A stretch of 64,000 nucleotides of DNA, taken from positions 3,100,001-3,164,000 of the forward strand of contig NZ_CP043732.1 of the NCBI RefSeq assembly GCF_014084045.1, in the 5' to 3' direction. Numbering within the stretch: the stretch's first letter is position 1; every line of letters begins with the position of its first letter. Made by a program: the position numbers and the translations under genes. Below, one piece after another: positions 19,292-27,978 of this stretch. The notes below the pieces were generated by a model. The model was not told the origin of the DNA, searched no databases, and was given only the letters and a program-made list of their open reading frames with translations. The stretch comes from Microbacterium esteraromaticum. GTDB lineage: Bacteria > Actinomycetota > Actinomycetes > Actinomycetales > Microbacteriaceae.

Positions 19292-19858
19292 GTGGCTGTT
19301 CTTCCGATCCGCATCATGGGCGACCCTGTTCTGCACGCGAGAGCGAGCGAGGTGGGCGAGGTGACCGACGAGATCCGCACCCTCGTCGCCGACATGTACG
19401 AGACCATGGATGTCGCCCCCGGAGTCGGTCTTGCGGCCCCGCAGGTCGGCGTCGGGCTGCGCATCTACGTCTACTCGTACGTCGACGACGACGAGAATCC
19501 GTGGCGCGGCGAGATCATCAACCCCGTGCTGTGGATGGCTCCGATGGAGCCCGGATCCCCCGACCCCGACGAGGAGTCGGAGGGATGCCTGTCGTTCCCC
19601 GGGGAGCGGTTCGCACTGCGGCGCTCAGACCGCGTCCTGGTCACCGGCACCGACCTCGAAGGGCGCGAGGTGCGCATCGAGGTCGACGGGTGGCGCGCCC
19701 GCATCATGCAGCACGAGTTCGACCACCTCGACGGCATCCTGTACGTCGACCGGCTCGGAGACTCCGACTGGAAGACCGTGCAGAAGATCGCGCGCAAGCG
19801 CGGCTGGAACCGCGGCTCGCACAGCTGGATGCCCGGCGTCGACGACCTCGAGGGCTGA
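19292..19858 (+). CDS. def: Peptide deformylase
   Basis: This 188-residue metalloenzyme removes the formyl group from N-terminal formyl-methionine. All three family motifs are present: GVGLAAPQVG (motif 1), EGCLSFP with the metal Cys (motif 2), and QHEFDHLDG with the two metal His (motif 3). The C-terminal tail RGSHSWMPGVDDLEG is as in actinobacterial Def. GTG lies 6 bases after TAGGGT, consistent with leaderless translation. Confidence 0.97.
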   Translation: MAVLPIRIMGDPVLHARASEVGEVTDEIRTLVADMYETMDVAPGVGLAAPQVGVGLRIYVYSYVDDDENPWRGEIINPVLWMAPMEPGSPDPDEESEGCLSFPGERFALRRSDRVLVTGTDLEGREVRIEVDGWRARIMQHEFDHLDGILYVDRLGDSDWKTVQKIARKRGWNRGSHSWMPGVDDLEG

Positions 19859-19946
19859 GCGGACTTGCCGCGCGACGACGCGGCTCAGTACGGTCTGAGA
19901 AGCGGCGTTCCGTCGCGTTCACTCTCACGCTCTGGAGCGCAACCGC

Positions 19947-20462
19947 ATGACCTCTCGCTCTCTTCTCCGTCCCCTCGCACTCGCCGGATCGACGATCGCC
20001 GTCGCGCTCGTGCTGACCGGGTGCAGCATCCCGACCAATGTGTTCAGCGGCGACGCCGAACGCGATGAGGCGGGTCAGGTGACCTCCGAATCGAACATCG
20101 ACATCTTCGAGCTCAAGGTGGGCGACTGCAAGCTCGCCGACGACGCGACGAGCACCGAGCTGAGCGACACGAACGTCGTGCGGTGCAGCGATCCGCATGA
20201 TGAGGAGATCTTCTACGAGTTCGACCTGCCGGACGGCGACTTCCCCGCAGCGGACGCGGTCGAGCAGACCGTGTGGGAGACCTGCGACCCGCAGTTCGAG
20301 GCCTTCGTCGGCATCAGCGAGCTGGACTCGGCGCTGACCTACGCGTACTTCTCGCCCACTCAGGACGGCTGGGAGCGCCTCGGCGACCGCACGATCCAGT
20401 GCGTGCTCTACAGCGAGGACGGCACGCAGCTCGAGGGATCGGCCAAGGGCACCAAGATCTGA
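19947..20462 (+). CDS. Septum-formation-family lipoprotein
   Basis: This 171-residue secreted lipoprotein has a signal peptide ending in the lipobox LTGC (Cys near residue 26). The mature part carries a paired-cysteine pattern (VGDCKLA, VVRCSDPHDEEIFYEF, WETCDPQFEAFVG, TIQCVLY) matching the Septum_form domain of actinobacterial surface proteins. The name comes from weak links to division; the molecular role is not known. GGAG precedes the ATG by about 10 bases. Confidence 0.78.
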   Translation: MTSRSLLRPLALAGSTIAVALVLTGCSIPTNVFSGDAERDEAGQVTSESNIDIFELKVGDCKLADDATSTELSDTNVVRCSDPHDEEIFYEFDLPDGDFPAADAVEQTVWETCDPQFEAFVGISELDSALTYAYFSPTQDGWERLGDRTIQCVLYSEDGTQLEGSAKGTKI

Positions 20463-20495
20463 CGGCCCGGCATCCGGGCTCCGCTTCCGGAGGCG

Positions 20496-20537
20496 ATCCG
20501 GCGTGTCGGGATGCGATTGCGCACGGACACGCCGGAT
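20496..20537 (+). terminator. Possible terminator after septum-family lipoprotein
   Basis: A perfect 12-bp stem (20496-20507 with 20526-20537) with an 18-base loop lies 34 bases after the stop codon. The second small palindrome GATGCC-GC-GGCATC follows at about 20535. No T-run is present. Confidence 0.45.
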
Positions 20538-20594
20538 GCCGCGGCATCCCGTCGGCGATCTCCGACAGATGTCATCGACGTGCCGCCGCAACGA

Positions 20595-20623
20595 CGAAAC
20601 CCCGTCGCGAGGACGGGGTTTCG
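20595..20623 (-). terminator. Terminator of tRNA-Asn
   Basis: A 12-bp stem (20595-20606 with 20612-20623) closes a 5-base GCGAG loop just 3' of the tRNA. It is A/T-flanked (AAACCCCGTC/GACGGGGTTT), so it works as a compact terminator for the minus-strand tRNA transcript. Confidence 0.8.
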
Positions 20624-20630
20624 AGGGGAT

Positions 20631-20706
20631 TGGCTCCCCGGCTTGGACTCGAACCAAGAACCTGCCGGTTAACAGCCGGCTGCTCTGCCAATTGAGCTAC
20701 CGAGGA
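20631..20706 (-). tRNA. tRNA-Asn (GTT)
   Basis: The reverse strand folds as a complete tRNA. The acceptor arm is TCCTCGG with CCGGGGA, the D-loop is AGCTCAATTGGCAGAGC, the anticodon arm is CCGGCTGTTAACCGG with anticodon GTT, and the T arm is CTTGGTTCGAGTCCAAG. The 3' CCA is encoded (20633-20631). It is a single gene, followed by its own terminator. Confidence 0.97.
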
Positions 20707-20743
20707 TCATTCGGTCGTTCCCCGCTGCGCGGGCAACTCCCCC

Positions 20744-20772
20744 AGCTTAGCAAACTCCGCGGGCGCTGCCGA
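20744..20772 (-). promoter_or_regulatory. tRNA-Asn promoter
   Basis: TCGGCA (20772-20767) and TAAGCT (20749-20744) are separated by 17 bases. The -10 is preceded by TGC, an extended -10 form. Transcription would start about 30 bases upstream of the mature tRNA 5' end. Confidence 0.6.
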
Positions 20773-20801
20773 ACACCGACGACTCCCCGGGCGTGGCGCG
20801 C

Positions 20802-21578
20802 TCAGGGGCCGACATCGGCCTCGGCGTTCGGCGCCCAGATGAGGTCCGCCCCCGTGCCCCTGGCCACGACATGACCCGCCCTCAGCAGCAGCGCGTCGGC
20901 GTCCAGCTCGCGGATGAAGGCCGCGTCGTTCGTGACGAGCAGCGCCGCCATCGCCCGTTCCGTGCGGCGTCGGGTGATCGCGTCGAAGACGACCGGTCGC
21001 ACCTCCAGATCGAGATTCGCGAGCGGTTCGTCGGCGATGAGCACATGCGGCTCGAGCATCAGCGCGCGAGCGATCGCGACGCGCTGGCGCATGCCGGCGC
21101 TCAGCTCGTACGGGAACTTCGACGCGAGTCCGAGCGGCAGGTGCAGTTCGTCGAGCAGAGAAGCCACGCGGATCGCCAGCGCCTTGCCGTTGACCTTCTT
21201 CTCACGCGAGGTGATCGGCTCCGAGATCGCCTCTCCGACCGTGAGCCGCGGCGGCAGCGCAGCGCCGGCGCCCTGGGCGAGATGCCCGCTGAGCGCGGTG
21301 AGGGTCCGGCGTCTGCGCCCCGGCTTGCGGATGTTCACCCCGCACACGGTGGCGCGGCCCCCCGCCACCTTCAGCGACGAGTCGCCCATGCCTGCGAGCG
21401 CGGTCACGAGGGTCGACTTCCCCGAACCGGTCGCTCCGCCGATGCACATCAGCTCGCCTGGCTTCAGGGTGAACGTCACGCCGTCGACGGCACGGGTCGT
21501 TCCGCCGTGCCCGATCCGGTCGATGACCAGGTCGTGGCAGTCGATCGCGAACTCGCTGTCGGCAGGCATACCGTCCAT
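20802..21578 (-). CDS. Orphan ABC transporter ATPase with altered H-loop
   Basis: This 258-residue ATP-binding cassette protein has Walker A GGATGSGKST, a modified signature ELSAGMRQRVAIARAL, Walker B HVLIADEPLANLD, and DPP-like N-terminal organisation. The switch His expected after Walker B is Asn here (LLVTNDAAF). No permease or binding-protein gene is adjacent: upstream is dnaG and downstream tRNA-Asn. It could work with a distant membrane partner, or have a regulatory role. Two in-frame ATGs sit at 21578 and 9 bases later. Substrate unknown. Confidence 0.8.
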   Translation of the reverse strand: MDGMPADSEFAIDCHDLVIDRIGHGGTTRAVDGVTFTLKPGELMCIGGATGSGKSTLVTALAGMGDSSLKVAGGRATVCGVNIRKPGRRRRTLTALSGHLAQGAGAALPPRLTVGEAISEPITSREKKVNGKALAIRVASLLDELHLPLGLASKFPYELSAGMRQRVAIARALMLEPHVLIADEPLANLDLEVRPVVFDAITRRRTERAMAALLVTNDAAFIRELDADALLLRAGHVVARGTGADLIWAPNAEADVGP

Positions 21579-21604
21579 CCTGCCCGCTCGGCGTTGGAAT
21601 GGGC

Positions 21605-23473
21605 TCAGGACTCGGCGAACCTCAGCCGTTCGGCGTCGACGTCGCGCAGTCTCATGCGCAGAGCACGTCCGCCGTCCGAATCCGCCGGCACCCTCTGCAC
21701 CGCGCCCAGCAGCTCCTGCTTCTCCCGCTCGATGCCGCGCAGGATCAGCCGGCGGCAGAGGTCGGCCGACGAGGCCAGAGCGCCCTCGTCGTCGCGAGCG
21801 GGGAACGGCATCATCAGCAGCTCGCCCGCGAGACTGCGATACGGCTCGCGCACGGCATCGGCAGCGGCCGTCGCCCAGCCCACCCGCGTGCGGTCGGCGA
21901 CGGAGGCCACGGCCTCGCGCACCGCGTCGAGCGCCGGATGCCGGAAGGGCTCACTCAATGCGCGAGCGAGCGACTCCTGGTCGAGGCGATGCCCGTACTG
22001 CAGCACGCCCATCAGCGCGTCACGCTCGAGCGCGACCTCAGGGGTCCGAGGGAGATCCGCCAGCCGCACGCGCGAGGTGCCGTCGCCGCCCATGTCTCCC
22101 TGCTCCTGACGCCGGGACGCGGGCTGCTCGCGCTCGCCGCGCGACGCACGCTGCACCTGCTGGTGCACGGCCGTCGGATCCATGCCGAGTCGGCGGGCGA
22201 GCACACGCTCGTACCCCGGGCGCAGCAGCTCGTCTCGGATCTCGGCGACGATCGGGGCCGCCGCCCGCAGGGCGCCCACCTGCCCCTCGACGGTCGCGAG
22301 ATCGTACCCCGCGAGCTTGCGGTCGATCGCGAACTCGAACATCGGCACCTTGGCATCCATCAGCCCGCGCACCGCGGCATCGCCGCGCTGCAGTCGCAGG
22401 TCGCAGGGGTCAAGGCCGTCGGGTGCGACGGCGACGAACGTCTGCGCCGTGAAGCGCGAGTCCTCCTGTGCACTTGAGGCCGTGGAGAACGCACGCAGCG
22501 CCGCCTTCTGCCCCGCCTCGTCGCCATCGAAGGTGAAGACCACCTCGCCTGCCGCGGAGTCGTCGCCCATCACCCGGCGCAGCACCTTGATGTGCTCGGC
22601 GCCGAACGCGGTGCCGCACGTGGCGATCGCAGTCGTGACGCCGGCGAGGTGGCATGCCATCACATCGGTGTACCCCTCCACGACGACCACACGACGCGGG
22701 TCGCCCCTGCTGATGTCGCGCTTGGCGAGGTCGAGCCCGTAGAGCACCTGCGCCTTCTTGTAGATCGGCGTCTCAGGCGTGTTGAGGTATTTCGGCCCCT
22801 GGTCGTCGTCGTACAGCTTGCGCGCACCGAAGCCGATGGTCTGCCCTGTCACGTCGCGGATCGGCCAGACGACCCGCCCGCGGAACCGGTCGTACACGCC
22901 CCGCTGTCCGGCCGAGACGAGCCCGGCTGCCGTGAGCTCGTCTCTCGTGAAGCCCTGGGCGCTCAGCGCCTTCAGCATGTTGTCCCAGCCGCGAGGCGCG
23001 TAGCCGACGCCGAAATGCGCGGCTGCACCGGCGTCGAAGCCGCGCTCGCCGAGGAACCTCCTGGCGCTCTCCGCCTCGGGGCTCAGCAGCTGCGAGCGGA
23101 AGTACTCCCCGGCCGCGGTGTTCGCGGCGTACAGCCGACTGCGTCCGCTGGTCTCGGGTGCGGCGCCGCCGTCCTCGTAGTGCAGCGTGTAGCCGACCCT
23201 GGCCGCCAGACGCTCGACGGCCTCGGTGAAGCTCACGTGATCCATTTCGCGCAGGAACGAGTAGACATCGCCCGACGCGCCGCAGCCGAAGCAGTGGTAG
23301 TACCCCACCTGCGGACGGACGTGGAAGCTCGGGCTCTTCTCGTCGTGGAAAGGGCACAGCCCCTTGAGCGACCCGACTCCTGCCGACTTCAGCGCGACCC
23401 GCTCACCCACGATGTCGGCGATGTTGGTGCGGGTCTTGACCTCTTCGACGTCCGCCTGCAGGATCCGCGGCAT
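21605..23473 (-). CDS. dnaG: DNA primase DnaG
   Basis: This 622-residue primase synthesises RNA primers at the replication fork. An N-terminal CHC2 zinc finger (CPFHDEKSPSFHVRPQ with HCFGCGASGD near residue 60), the RNAP-like core (ITRDELTAAGL and RGRVVWPIRD), and the Toprim domain (VVVVEGYTDVMACHLAG plus FTFDGDEAG) are intact. A C-terminal DnaB-interacting domain follows. I chose ATG 23473, which overlaps the dgt stop by one base (TGATG); an open frame upstream lies inside dgt. Confidence 0.97.
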   Translation of the reverse strand: MPRILQADVEEVKTRTNIADIVGERVALKSAGVGSLKGLCPFHDEKSPSFHVRPQVGYYHCFGCGASGDVYSFLREMDHVSFTEAVERLAARVGYTLHYEDGGAAPETSGRSRLYAANTAAGEYFRSQLLSPEAESARRFLGERGFDAGAAAHFGVGYAPRGWDNMLKALSAQGFTRDELTAAGLVSAGQRGVYDRFRGRVVWPIRDVTGQTIGFGARKLYDDDQGPKYLNTPETPIYKKAQVLYGLDLAKRDISRGDPRRVVVVEGYTDVMACHLAGVTTAIATCGTAFGAEHIKVLRRVMGDDSAAGEVVFTFDGDEAGQKAALRAFSTASSAQEDSRFTAQTFVAVAPDGLDPCDLRLQRGDAAVRGLMDAKVPMFEFAIDRKLAGYDLATVEGQVGALRAAAPIVAEIRDELLRPGYERVLARRLGMDPTAVHQQVQRASRGEREQPASRRQEQGDMGGDGTSRVRLADLPRTPEVALERDALMGVLQYGHRLDQESLARALSEPFRHPALDAVREAVASVADRTRVGWATAAADAVREPYRSLAGELLMMPFPARDDEGALASSADLCRRLILRGIEREKQELLGAVQRVPADSDGGRALRMRLRDVDAERLRFAES

Positions 23474-24846
23474 CAGACGGCCCCTTCGACGACCACCCGC
23501 GATTCGGTGCGGCGGCCCACCCCCGGGCGGACGTGGCGCGGCGTCCAGATTCCGACCTCGGCGGGGTCCATCTCGCCGACGAGCCGGTTGTGCCAGTCGA
23601 CCGCGGTCTGGTCGGTGAGACTGGCGATCTGGTCGACGACCACCCGCGCGCGCTGCGCGTCGGTGTCGGCAGCGAGGAAGTCGGCCGAGAAGGCCGGCTC
23701 CAGCACGTCGGCACCGGCCGACCACAGCGCGTCGGTCGACCACAGGGCGTCGGCAAGACGGTGCAGCACGCGACGCTGCTCCTTGTAGACGCCCTTGCGA
23801 GCATCGATGGTGACGATCGCCTGGCCCATGATGCCCTTGAGCACCGCGATCTCGGTCTCGACCTCACGCGGGATGACCACGTGCGCGCTGTACCTGGCCA
23901 GCGTCTCGCCGGGGTAGGCCGCCCTGGTCGCGGCCACGGAGCCGCGCGCGAAGCGGCCGATCATGTCGCTGGTGAGGTTCTTCAGCCGCGCGAGGTCTCG
24001 CCGCGACCTGTCGAACGAGCGCATCCACATCGTCTCGCGTGTGAGCCGGTACAGCGCATCGGCCAGTTCATCGCGGGTGTAGTCGTAGCCGACCCACTGC
24101 TGGATGCGACCGACGAGCGGATGGTGCTCGACGGGGTCCGAGAGCTGTGCCACATCGACGTACCCGTTGACGATCGCGTCCTCGAAATCGTGGACCGAGT
24201 ACGCGATGTCGTCTGACAGGTCCATGATCTCGGCCTCGATGCACCGCTCGCGTCCGGCCGCGCCCTCGCGCATCCAGCGGAACACCGGCTCGTCCTCGGG
24301 ATACACGCCGAACTTCAGCCGGCCACCGGGATCGGGGACGGGTTCATCGACGGTCCACGGGTACTTGCAGGTCGCATCGAGGCTGGCGCGGGTGAGGTTC
24401 AGGCCGACAGAGTGGTCGCTGTCATCGAGCACCTTCGCCTCGAGACGGGTCAGGATGCGCAGGGACTGCGCATTGCCCTCGAAGCCGCCGATGTCCTCGG
24501 CCCACTCGTTGAGCGCCCGCTCGCCGTTGTGCCCGAAGGGCGGATGCCCGAGATCGTGGCTGAGGCAGGCCGTGTCGACCACATCGGCCGAGACCCCAAG
24601 CGCGCTGGCCAGCTCGCGCCCGACCTGAGCGACCTCGAGAGAGTGCGTGAGCCGGTTGCGCGCGAAGTCGGCCGTGCTGGCGGGGCTCAGCACCTGGGTC
24701 TTGGCAGCCAGGCGGCGGAGGGCTGCCGAGTGCAGCACGCGGGCACGATCCCGCGAGAAGTCGTCTCTCTCGGAGCGATGCGTCTCGGCGAAGAAGCGTT
24801 CGGCGTCGTGTTCGCGGTAGCCGCGATCTGAGGGCTCAGCCGCCAT
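23473..24846 (-). CDS. dgt: Deoxyguanosinetriphosphate triphosphohydrolase (dGTPase, HD family)
   Basis: This 457-residue HD-domain phosphohydrolase cleaves dGTP (or dNTPs) to nucleoside and triphosphate. Metal-binding motifs are NRLTHSLEVAQ and CLSHDLGHPPFGHNGE. LHSAALRRLAAKTQVLSP near the N-terminus is typical of Dgt. The order dusB-dgt-dnaG, common in actinobacteria, links nucleotide pools to replication. Its start overlaps the dusB stop by 11 bases. Confidence 0.95.
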   Translation of the reverse strand: MAAEPSDRGYREHDAERFFAETHRSERDDFSRDRARVLHSAALRRLAAKTQVLSPASTADFARNRLTHSLEVAQVGRELASALGVSADVVDTACLSHDLGHPPFGHNGERALNEWAEDIGGFEGNAQSLRILTRLEAKVLDDSDHSVGLNLTRASLDATCKYPWTVDEPVPDPGGRLKFGVYPEDEPVFRWMREGAAGRERCIEAEIMDLSDDIAYSVHDFEDAIVNGYVDVAQLSDPVEHHPLVGRIQQWVGYDYTRDELADALYRLTRETMWMRSFDRSRRDLARLKNLTSDMIGRFARGSVAATRAAYPGETLARYSAHVVIPREVETEIAVLKGIMGQAIVTIDARKGVYKEQRRVLHRLADALWSTDALWSAGADVLEPAFSADFLAADTDAQRARVVVDQIASLTDQTAVDWHNRLVGEMDPAEVGIWTPRHVRPGVGRRTESRVVVEGAV

Positions 24847-26020
24847 CGTTCTCGGTCTCCGCCCCGCGCATCATGTCACCGACGCCCTCGCCGATCTCGC
24901 GCGAGTCGAGCCAGCCCTCGGGAAGGGCGGTGCGCTTGGGGGAACCCGCGCGTCCACGCTGCCCCTCGGCTCCTGCCCCGGGGTACGGCGCGTCGCCGAT
25001 GGTGCCGAGCAGATCGTCGATCTCCTGCAGAGTCGACGCCCTGGCGAGCGCCGCGCGCAGTTCGCCGCCGACCGGGTAGCCCTTGAAATACCAGGCGACA
25101 TGCTTGCGGATGTCCTTGCACCCGCGGTCTTCGTCCTCGAAGAACTCGACGAGCAGCTCGGCGTGCCGCCGGAAGGCGTCCTTGACGAATCCGAGGGTCG
25201 CGTCGACGACGGCGTGCTGGTCGGCGCCCGCCGACGGGCCCAGAGCGGCGGCGAGCTCGCCGAACAGCCACGGCCTGCCCAGGCATCCGCGGCCCACGAC
25301 GACGCCGTCGCACCCGGTCTCGTGCATCATCCGCACGGCGTCGCCCGCCGACCAGATGTCGCCATTGCCGAGCACCGGGATGCTCGTGACCGCCTGCTTC
25401 AGCTCGCCGATCGCGCTCCAGTCGGCATGGCCGGAGTAGTACTCCGATGCGGTTCGCGCGTGCAGTGCGACGGCCGCGGCTCCGGCGTCCTCAGCCGCGC
25501 GACCGGCGTCGAGGAAGGTCAGGTGGTCCTTGTTGATGCCCTTGCGCATCTTCACGGTGAGCGGCACGTCACCGGCGGCCTTCACCGCACGCTGCACGAT
25601 GTCGGAGAACAGGCCGATCTTCCACGGCAGGGCTGCTCCCCCGCCCTTGCGGGTCACCTTCGGAACCGGGCAGCCGAAATTGAGGTCGATGTGGTCGGCA
25701 CGGTCCTCGGCGACGATGATGCGCACCGCCTCGGCGATGGTGGCTGGATCCACGCCGTACAGCTGGATCGACCGCGGAGTCTCGCTCTCGTGGTGCTGGA
25801 TGAGCCGCATCGTGATCGCATTGCGCTCCACCAGCGCCCTCGAGGTGATCATCTCGCTGACGTACAGGCCGGCCCCGTACTCGCGGCAGAGTCGACGGAA
25901 AGCGGTGTTGGTGATGCCTGCCATCGGTGCGAGCACGACGGGAGTGTCGAGTTCGATCGGACCGATGCGCAGGGCAGGAGCCGTGCCGGCGGCGGCGAGG
26001 GAGTCAGTTACCAGAGTCAT
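24836..26020 (-). CDS. dusB: tRNA-dihydrouridine synthase, DusB-like
   Basis: This 394-residue FMN enzyme reduces uridines to dihydrouridine in tRNA. Seen: VVLAPMAGITNTAFRRLCRE (FMN site), NFGCPVPKVTRKGGGAAL with the catalytic Cys, VKMRKGI, and CDGVVVGRGCLGRPW. ATG at 26020 is preferred over longer frames: it leads straight into the conserved start (TLVTDSLAAAGTAPALRIG) and follows GAGAAT at 9 bases. The C-terminal tail with RGRAGSPKRTALPEGWLDSRE is actinobacterial. Gpx is divergent. Confidence 0.95.
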   Translation of the reverse strand: MTLVTDSLAAAGTAPALRIGPIELDTPVVLAPMAGITNTAFRRLCREYGAGLYVSEMITSRALVERNAITMRLIQHHESETPRSIQLYGVDPATIAEAVRIIVAEDRADHIDLNFGCPVPKVTRKGGGAALPWKIGLFSDIVQRAVKAAGDVPLTVKMRKGINKDHLTFLDAGRAAEDAGAAAVALHARTASEYYSGHADWSAIGELKQAVTSIPVLGNGDIWSAGDAVRMMHETGCDGVVVGRGCLGRPWLFGELAAALGPSAGADQHAVVDATLGFVKDAFRRHAELLVEFFEDEDRGCKDIRKHVAWYFKGYPVGGELRAALARASTLQEIDDLLGTIGDAPYPGAGAEGQRGRAGSPKRTALPEGWLDSREIGEGVGDMMRGAETENDGG

Positions 26021-26079
26021 GTCCTGTCCATTCTCCCAGACGCCGCCTCGACCGGGGGCGCGCGACTTAGGCTGTGGAT

Positions 26080-26583
26080 GTGACCGACGCGACCATCCGA
26101 CAGATCCCCTTCCTCGATGCCTCCGGCGAGGAGAAGACACTCGACGATTTCGGCGCGGGCGCCGTGCTGGTCGTCAACGTCGCCTCCAAGTGCGGCCTCA
26201 CTCCGCAGTACGCCCAGCTCGAAGAGCTCCAGCGCGCGTACGGCGAGCGCGGGTTCACGGTGCTCGGCTTCCCCTGCAACCAGTTCTTCGGTCAGGAGCC
26301 GGGGAGCATGGAGCAGATCCTCGAGTTCTGCTCCACGAGCTACGGCGTCACCTTCCCCGTCAACGACAAGGTCAAGGTGAACGGCCGCAGCGCGCACGAG
26401 CTGTACAAGGCGCTGACGCAGACCCCGGATGCCGACGGCAAGGCGGGCCGTGTGGAATGGAACTTCGAGAAGTTCCTCGTCTCACCCGACGGCGCCGTTC
26501 GGCGCTTCCGCCCCAGGCAGAAGCCCGACGACCCCGAGATCGTCGCCGCGATCGAGGCCGCGCTGGTCGACGTCGACCGCTGA
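26080..26583 (+). CDS. Glutathione peroxidase-like thiol peroxidase
   Basis: This 167-residue thioredoxin-fold peroxidase carries NVASKCGLTPQY with a peroxidatic Cys (not selenocysteine), the GFPCNQFFGQEPG motif with the second Cys region, and WNFEKFLVSPDG with the catalytic Trp-Asn. It reduces peroxides, in actinobacteria more likely with thioredoxin or mycothiol than glutathione. I chose GTG 26080 because TAGGCT (26068-26073) ends 6 bases earlier. The alternative GTG 26074 abuts the -10 box. Confidence 0.93.
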   Translation: MTDATIRQIPFLDASGEEKTLDDFGAGAVLVVNVASKCGLTPQYAQLEELQRAYGERGFTVLGFPCNQFFGQEPGSMEQILEFCSTSYGVTFPVNDKVKVNGRSAHELYKALTQTPDADGKAGRVEWNFEKFLVSPDGAVRRFRPRQKPDDPEIVAAIEAALVDVDR

Positions 26584-26706
26584 CCCGGCCGTTCACCGCG
26601 GCTCGCGGAGCCGCGTGGGGCTCGTTCACCTCGTCTTCTCCTCCCGGTCGATCTCGCGGCCTACGTTCTCGTGATGGCGACACCGCCGACGAACGGAGAG
26701 AAGAGA

Positions 26707-27918
26707 ATGACCGACCGACTGCCCCTCAGCCGTCGCACCGTCCTGACCGCCGGCGCACTGAGCGCCGTGACAGCCGCACTCCCCCTGAGCGCTGCGAGTG
26801 CCGCAGCCGCCGGTCCCGAGTCGGGCTCGCCCGCATCGGGCCGGCCTGGGCCGCACGCTCCACGCCTGCGCTTCCGGTCCGACCGCACGTTCAAGGTCGT
26901 GCAGTTCAACGACACGCAGGACGACGAGCGCACCGACCGCCGCACGGTCGAGCTGATCGAGAAGGTGCTCGACCAGGAGCAGCCCGACTTCGTCGTGATC
27001 AACGGCGATGTGATCACAGGAGGATGCGAGACCCGTCTCGCCGTCAAGCAGGCGATCAACAACGTCGTGGCGCCGATGGAGGCGCGCAAGGTGCCGTGGG
27101 CGGTCACCTACGGCAACCATGACGAGGACTCGCTTCCGCAGTCGGGTGTCGACGAGGCCGGGATGCTGGAGATCTACCGCTCCTACGCCTTCAACGTCAA
27201 CGCCGAGAGCACGCGCGGCGTGACGGGGACGAGCAACACGATCGTCCCCATCGCCTCATCCGCCGACAAGGGCCGCGAGGCGTTCGCCCTGTGGCTGATC
27301 GACTCGGGTCGCTATGCTCCGTCGCGCATCGAAGGACAGGACTTCGCGGGGTACCCGACGTGGGACTGGCTGCGCATGGATCAGGTGGCCTGGTACCGCA
27401 CTCAGTCGCAGGGCATCGAGAAGCGCCTCGGACGCAAGCTGCCCGGCCTCATGTTCATCCACATCGCCCTGTGGGAGCACCGGTTCATGTGGTGGGGAGG
27501 CGTCGACACCCGCACGGCGGCGGACGCCGCCCGCGGCAGGGCGAGGCACGGCATCGTCGGCGAGCGCAACGAGGACGAGTGCCCTGGTCCGTTCAATTCG
27601 GGCATGTTCAACGCGATCCTCGAGCGAGGCGACGTCAAGGGCGTCTTCGTGGGCCACGACCACATCAACGACTATGTGGGCGACTACTACGGCGTGAAGC
27701 TCGGCTACGCGCCCGGCACCGGTTTCGGCGCCTATGGACTGCCGGGCGCCGAGCGCAACCGCATGCGAGGCGGACGCGTGTTCGAGCTCACCGAGAACGG
27801 CAACGACGTCTCGATCGAGACCAGGGTCGTCTACGCCCGCGACCTCGGCATCGATCTGACCGCGAACGACCAGCCGATGGAGCCGTTGCCGCTGCCCGAG
27901 AGGCAGCAGGCGCTCTGA
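26707..27918 (+). CDS. Tat-exported metallophosphoesterase
   Basis: This 403-residue protein begins with a twin-arginine signal (LSRRTVLTAGALSAVTAALP and an AAS-AAA cleavage region). The calcineurin-like phosphoesterase blocks are present: QFNDTQDD, VINGDVITGG, YGNHDED and VGHDHINDY. It is probably secreted folded and hydrolyses phosphate esters; the substrate is unknown. ATG 26707 follows GGAGAGAAGAG; an earlier ATG (26671) has no better support. It converges on the DsbA-like gene across a strong terminator. Confidence 0.9.
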   Translation: MTDRLPLSRRTVLTAGALSAVTAALPLSAASAAAAGPESGSPASGRPGPHAPRLRFRSDRTFKVVQFNDTQDDERTDRRTVELIEKVLDQEQPDFVVINGDVITGGCETRLAVKQAINNVVAPMEARKVPWAVTYGNHDEDSLPQSGVDEAGMLEIYRSYAFNVNAESTRGVTGTSNTIVPIASSADKGREAFALWLIDSGRYAPSRIEGQDFAGYPTWDWLRMDQVAWYRTQSQGIEKRLGRKLPGLMFIHIALWEHRFMWWGGVDTRTAADAARGRARHGIVGERNEDECPGPFNSGMFNAILERGDVKGVFVGHDHINDYVGDYYGVKLGYAPGTGFGAYGLPGAERNRMRGGRVFELTENGNDVSIETRVVYARDLGIDLTANDQPMEPLPLPERQQAL

Positions 27919-27936
27919 GCCGCCCCGGCATCGCAG

Positions 27937-27968
27937 GAGGGGCCCGATCCGCTCGGATCGGGCCCCTC
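27937..27968. terminator. Bidirectional terminator, phosphoesterase/DsbA-like
   Basis: A perfect 14-bp stem (27937-27950 with 27955-27968), GAGGGGCCCGATCC pairing with GGATCGGGCCCCTC, closes a GCTC loop. It sits between convergent stops at 27918 and 27979. Confidence 0.85.
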
Positions 27969-27978
27969 TCGCATCCGG

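Noticed and set aside
20707-20801. Possible small RNA between tRNA-Asn and the ABC ATPase
   Set aside because: The sequence is explained by the tRNA promoter and leader. No extra promoter-terminator pair was seen.
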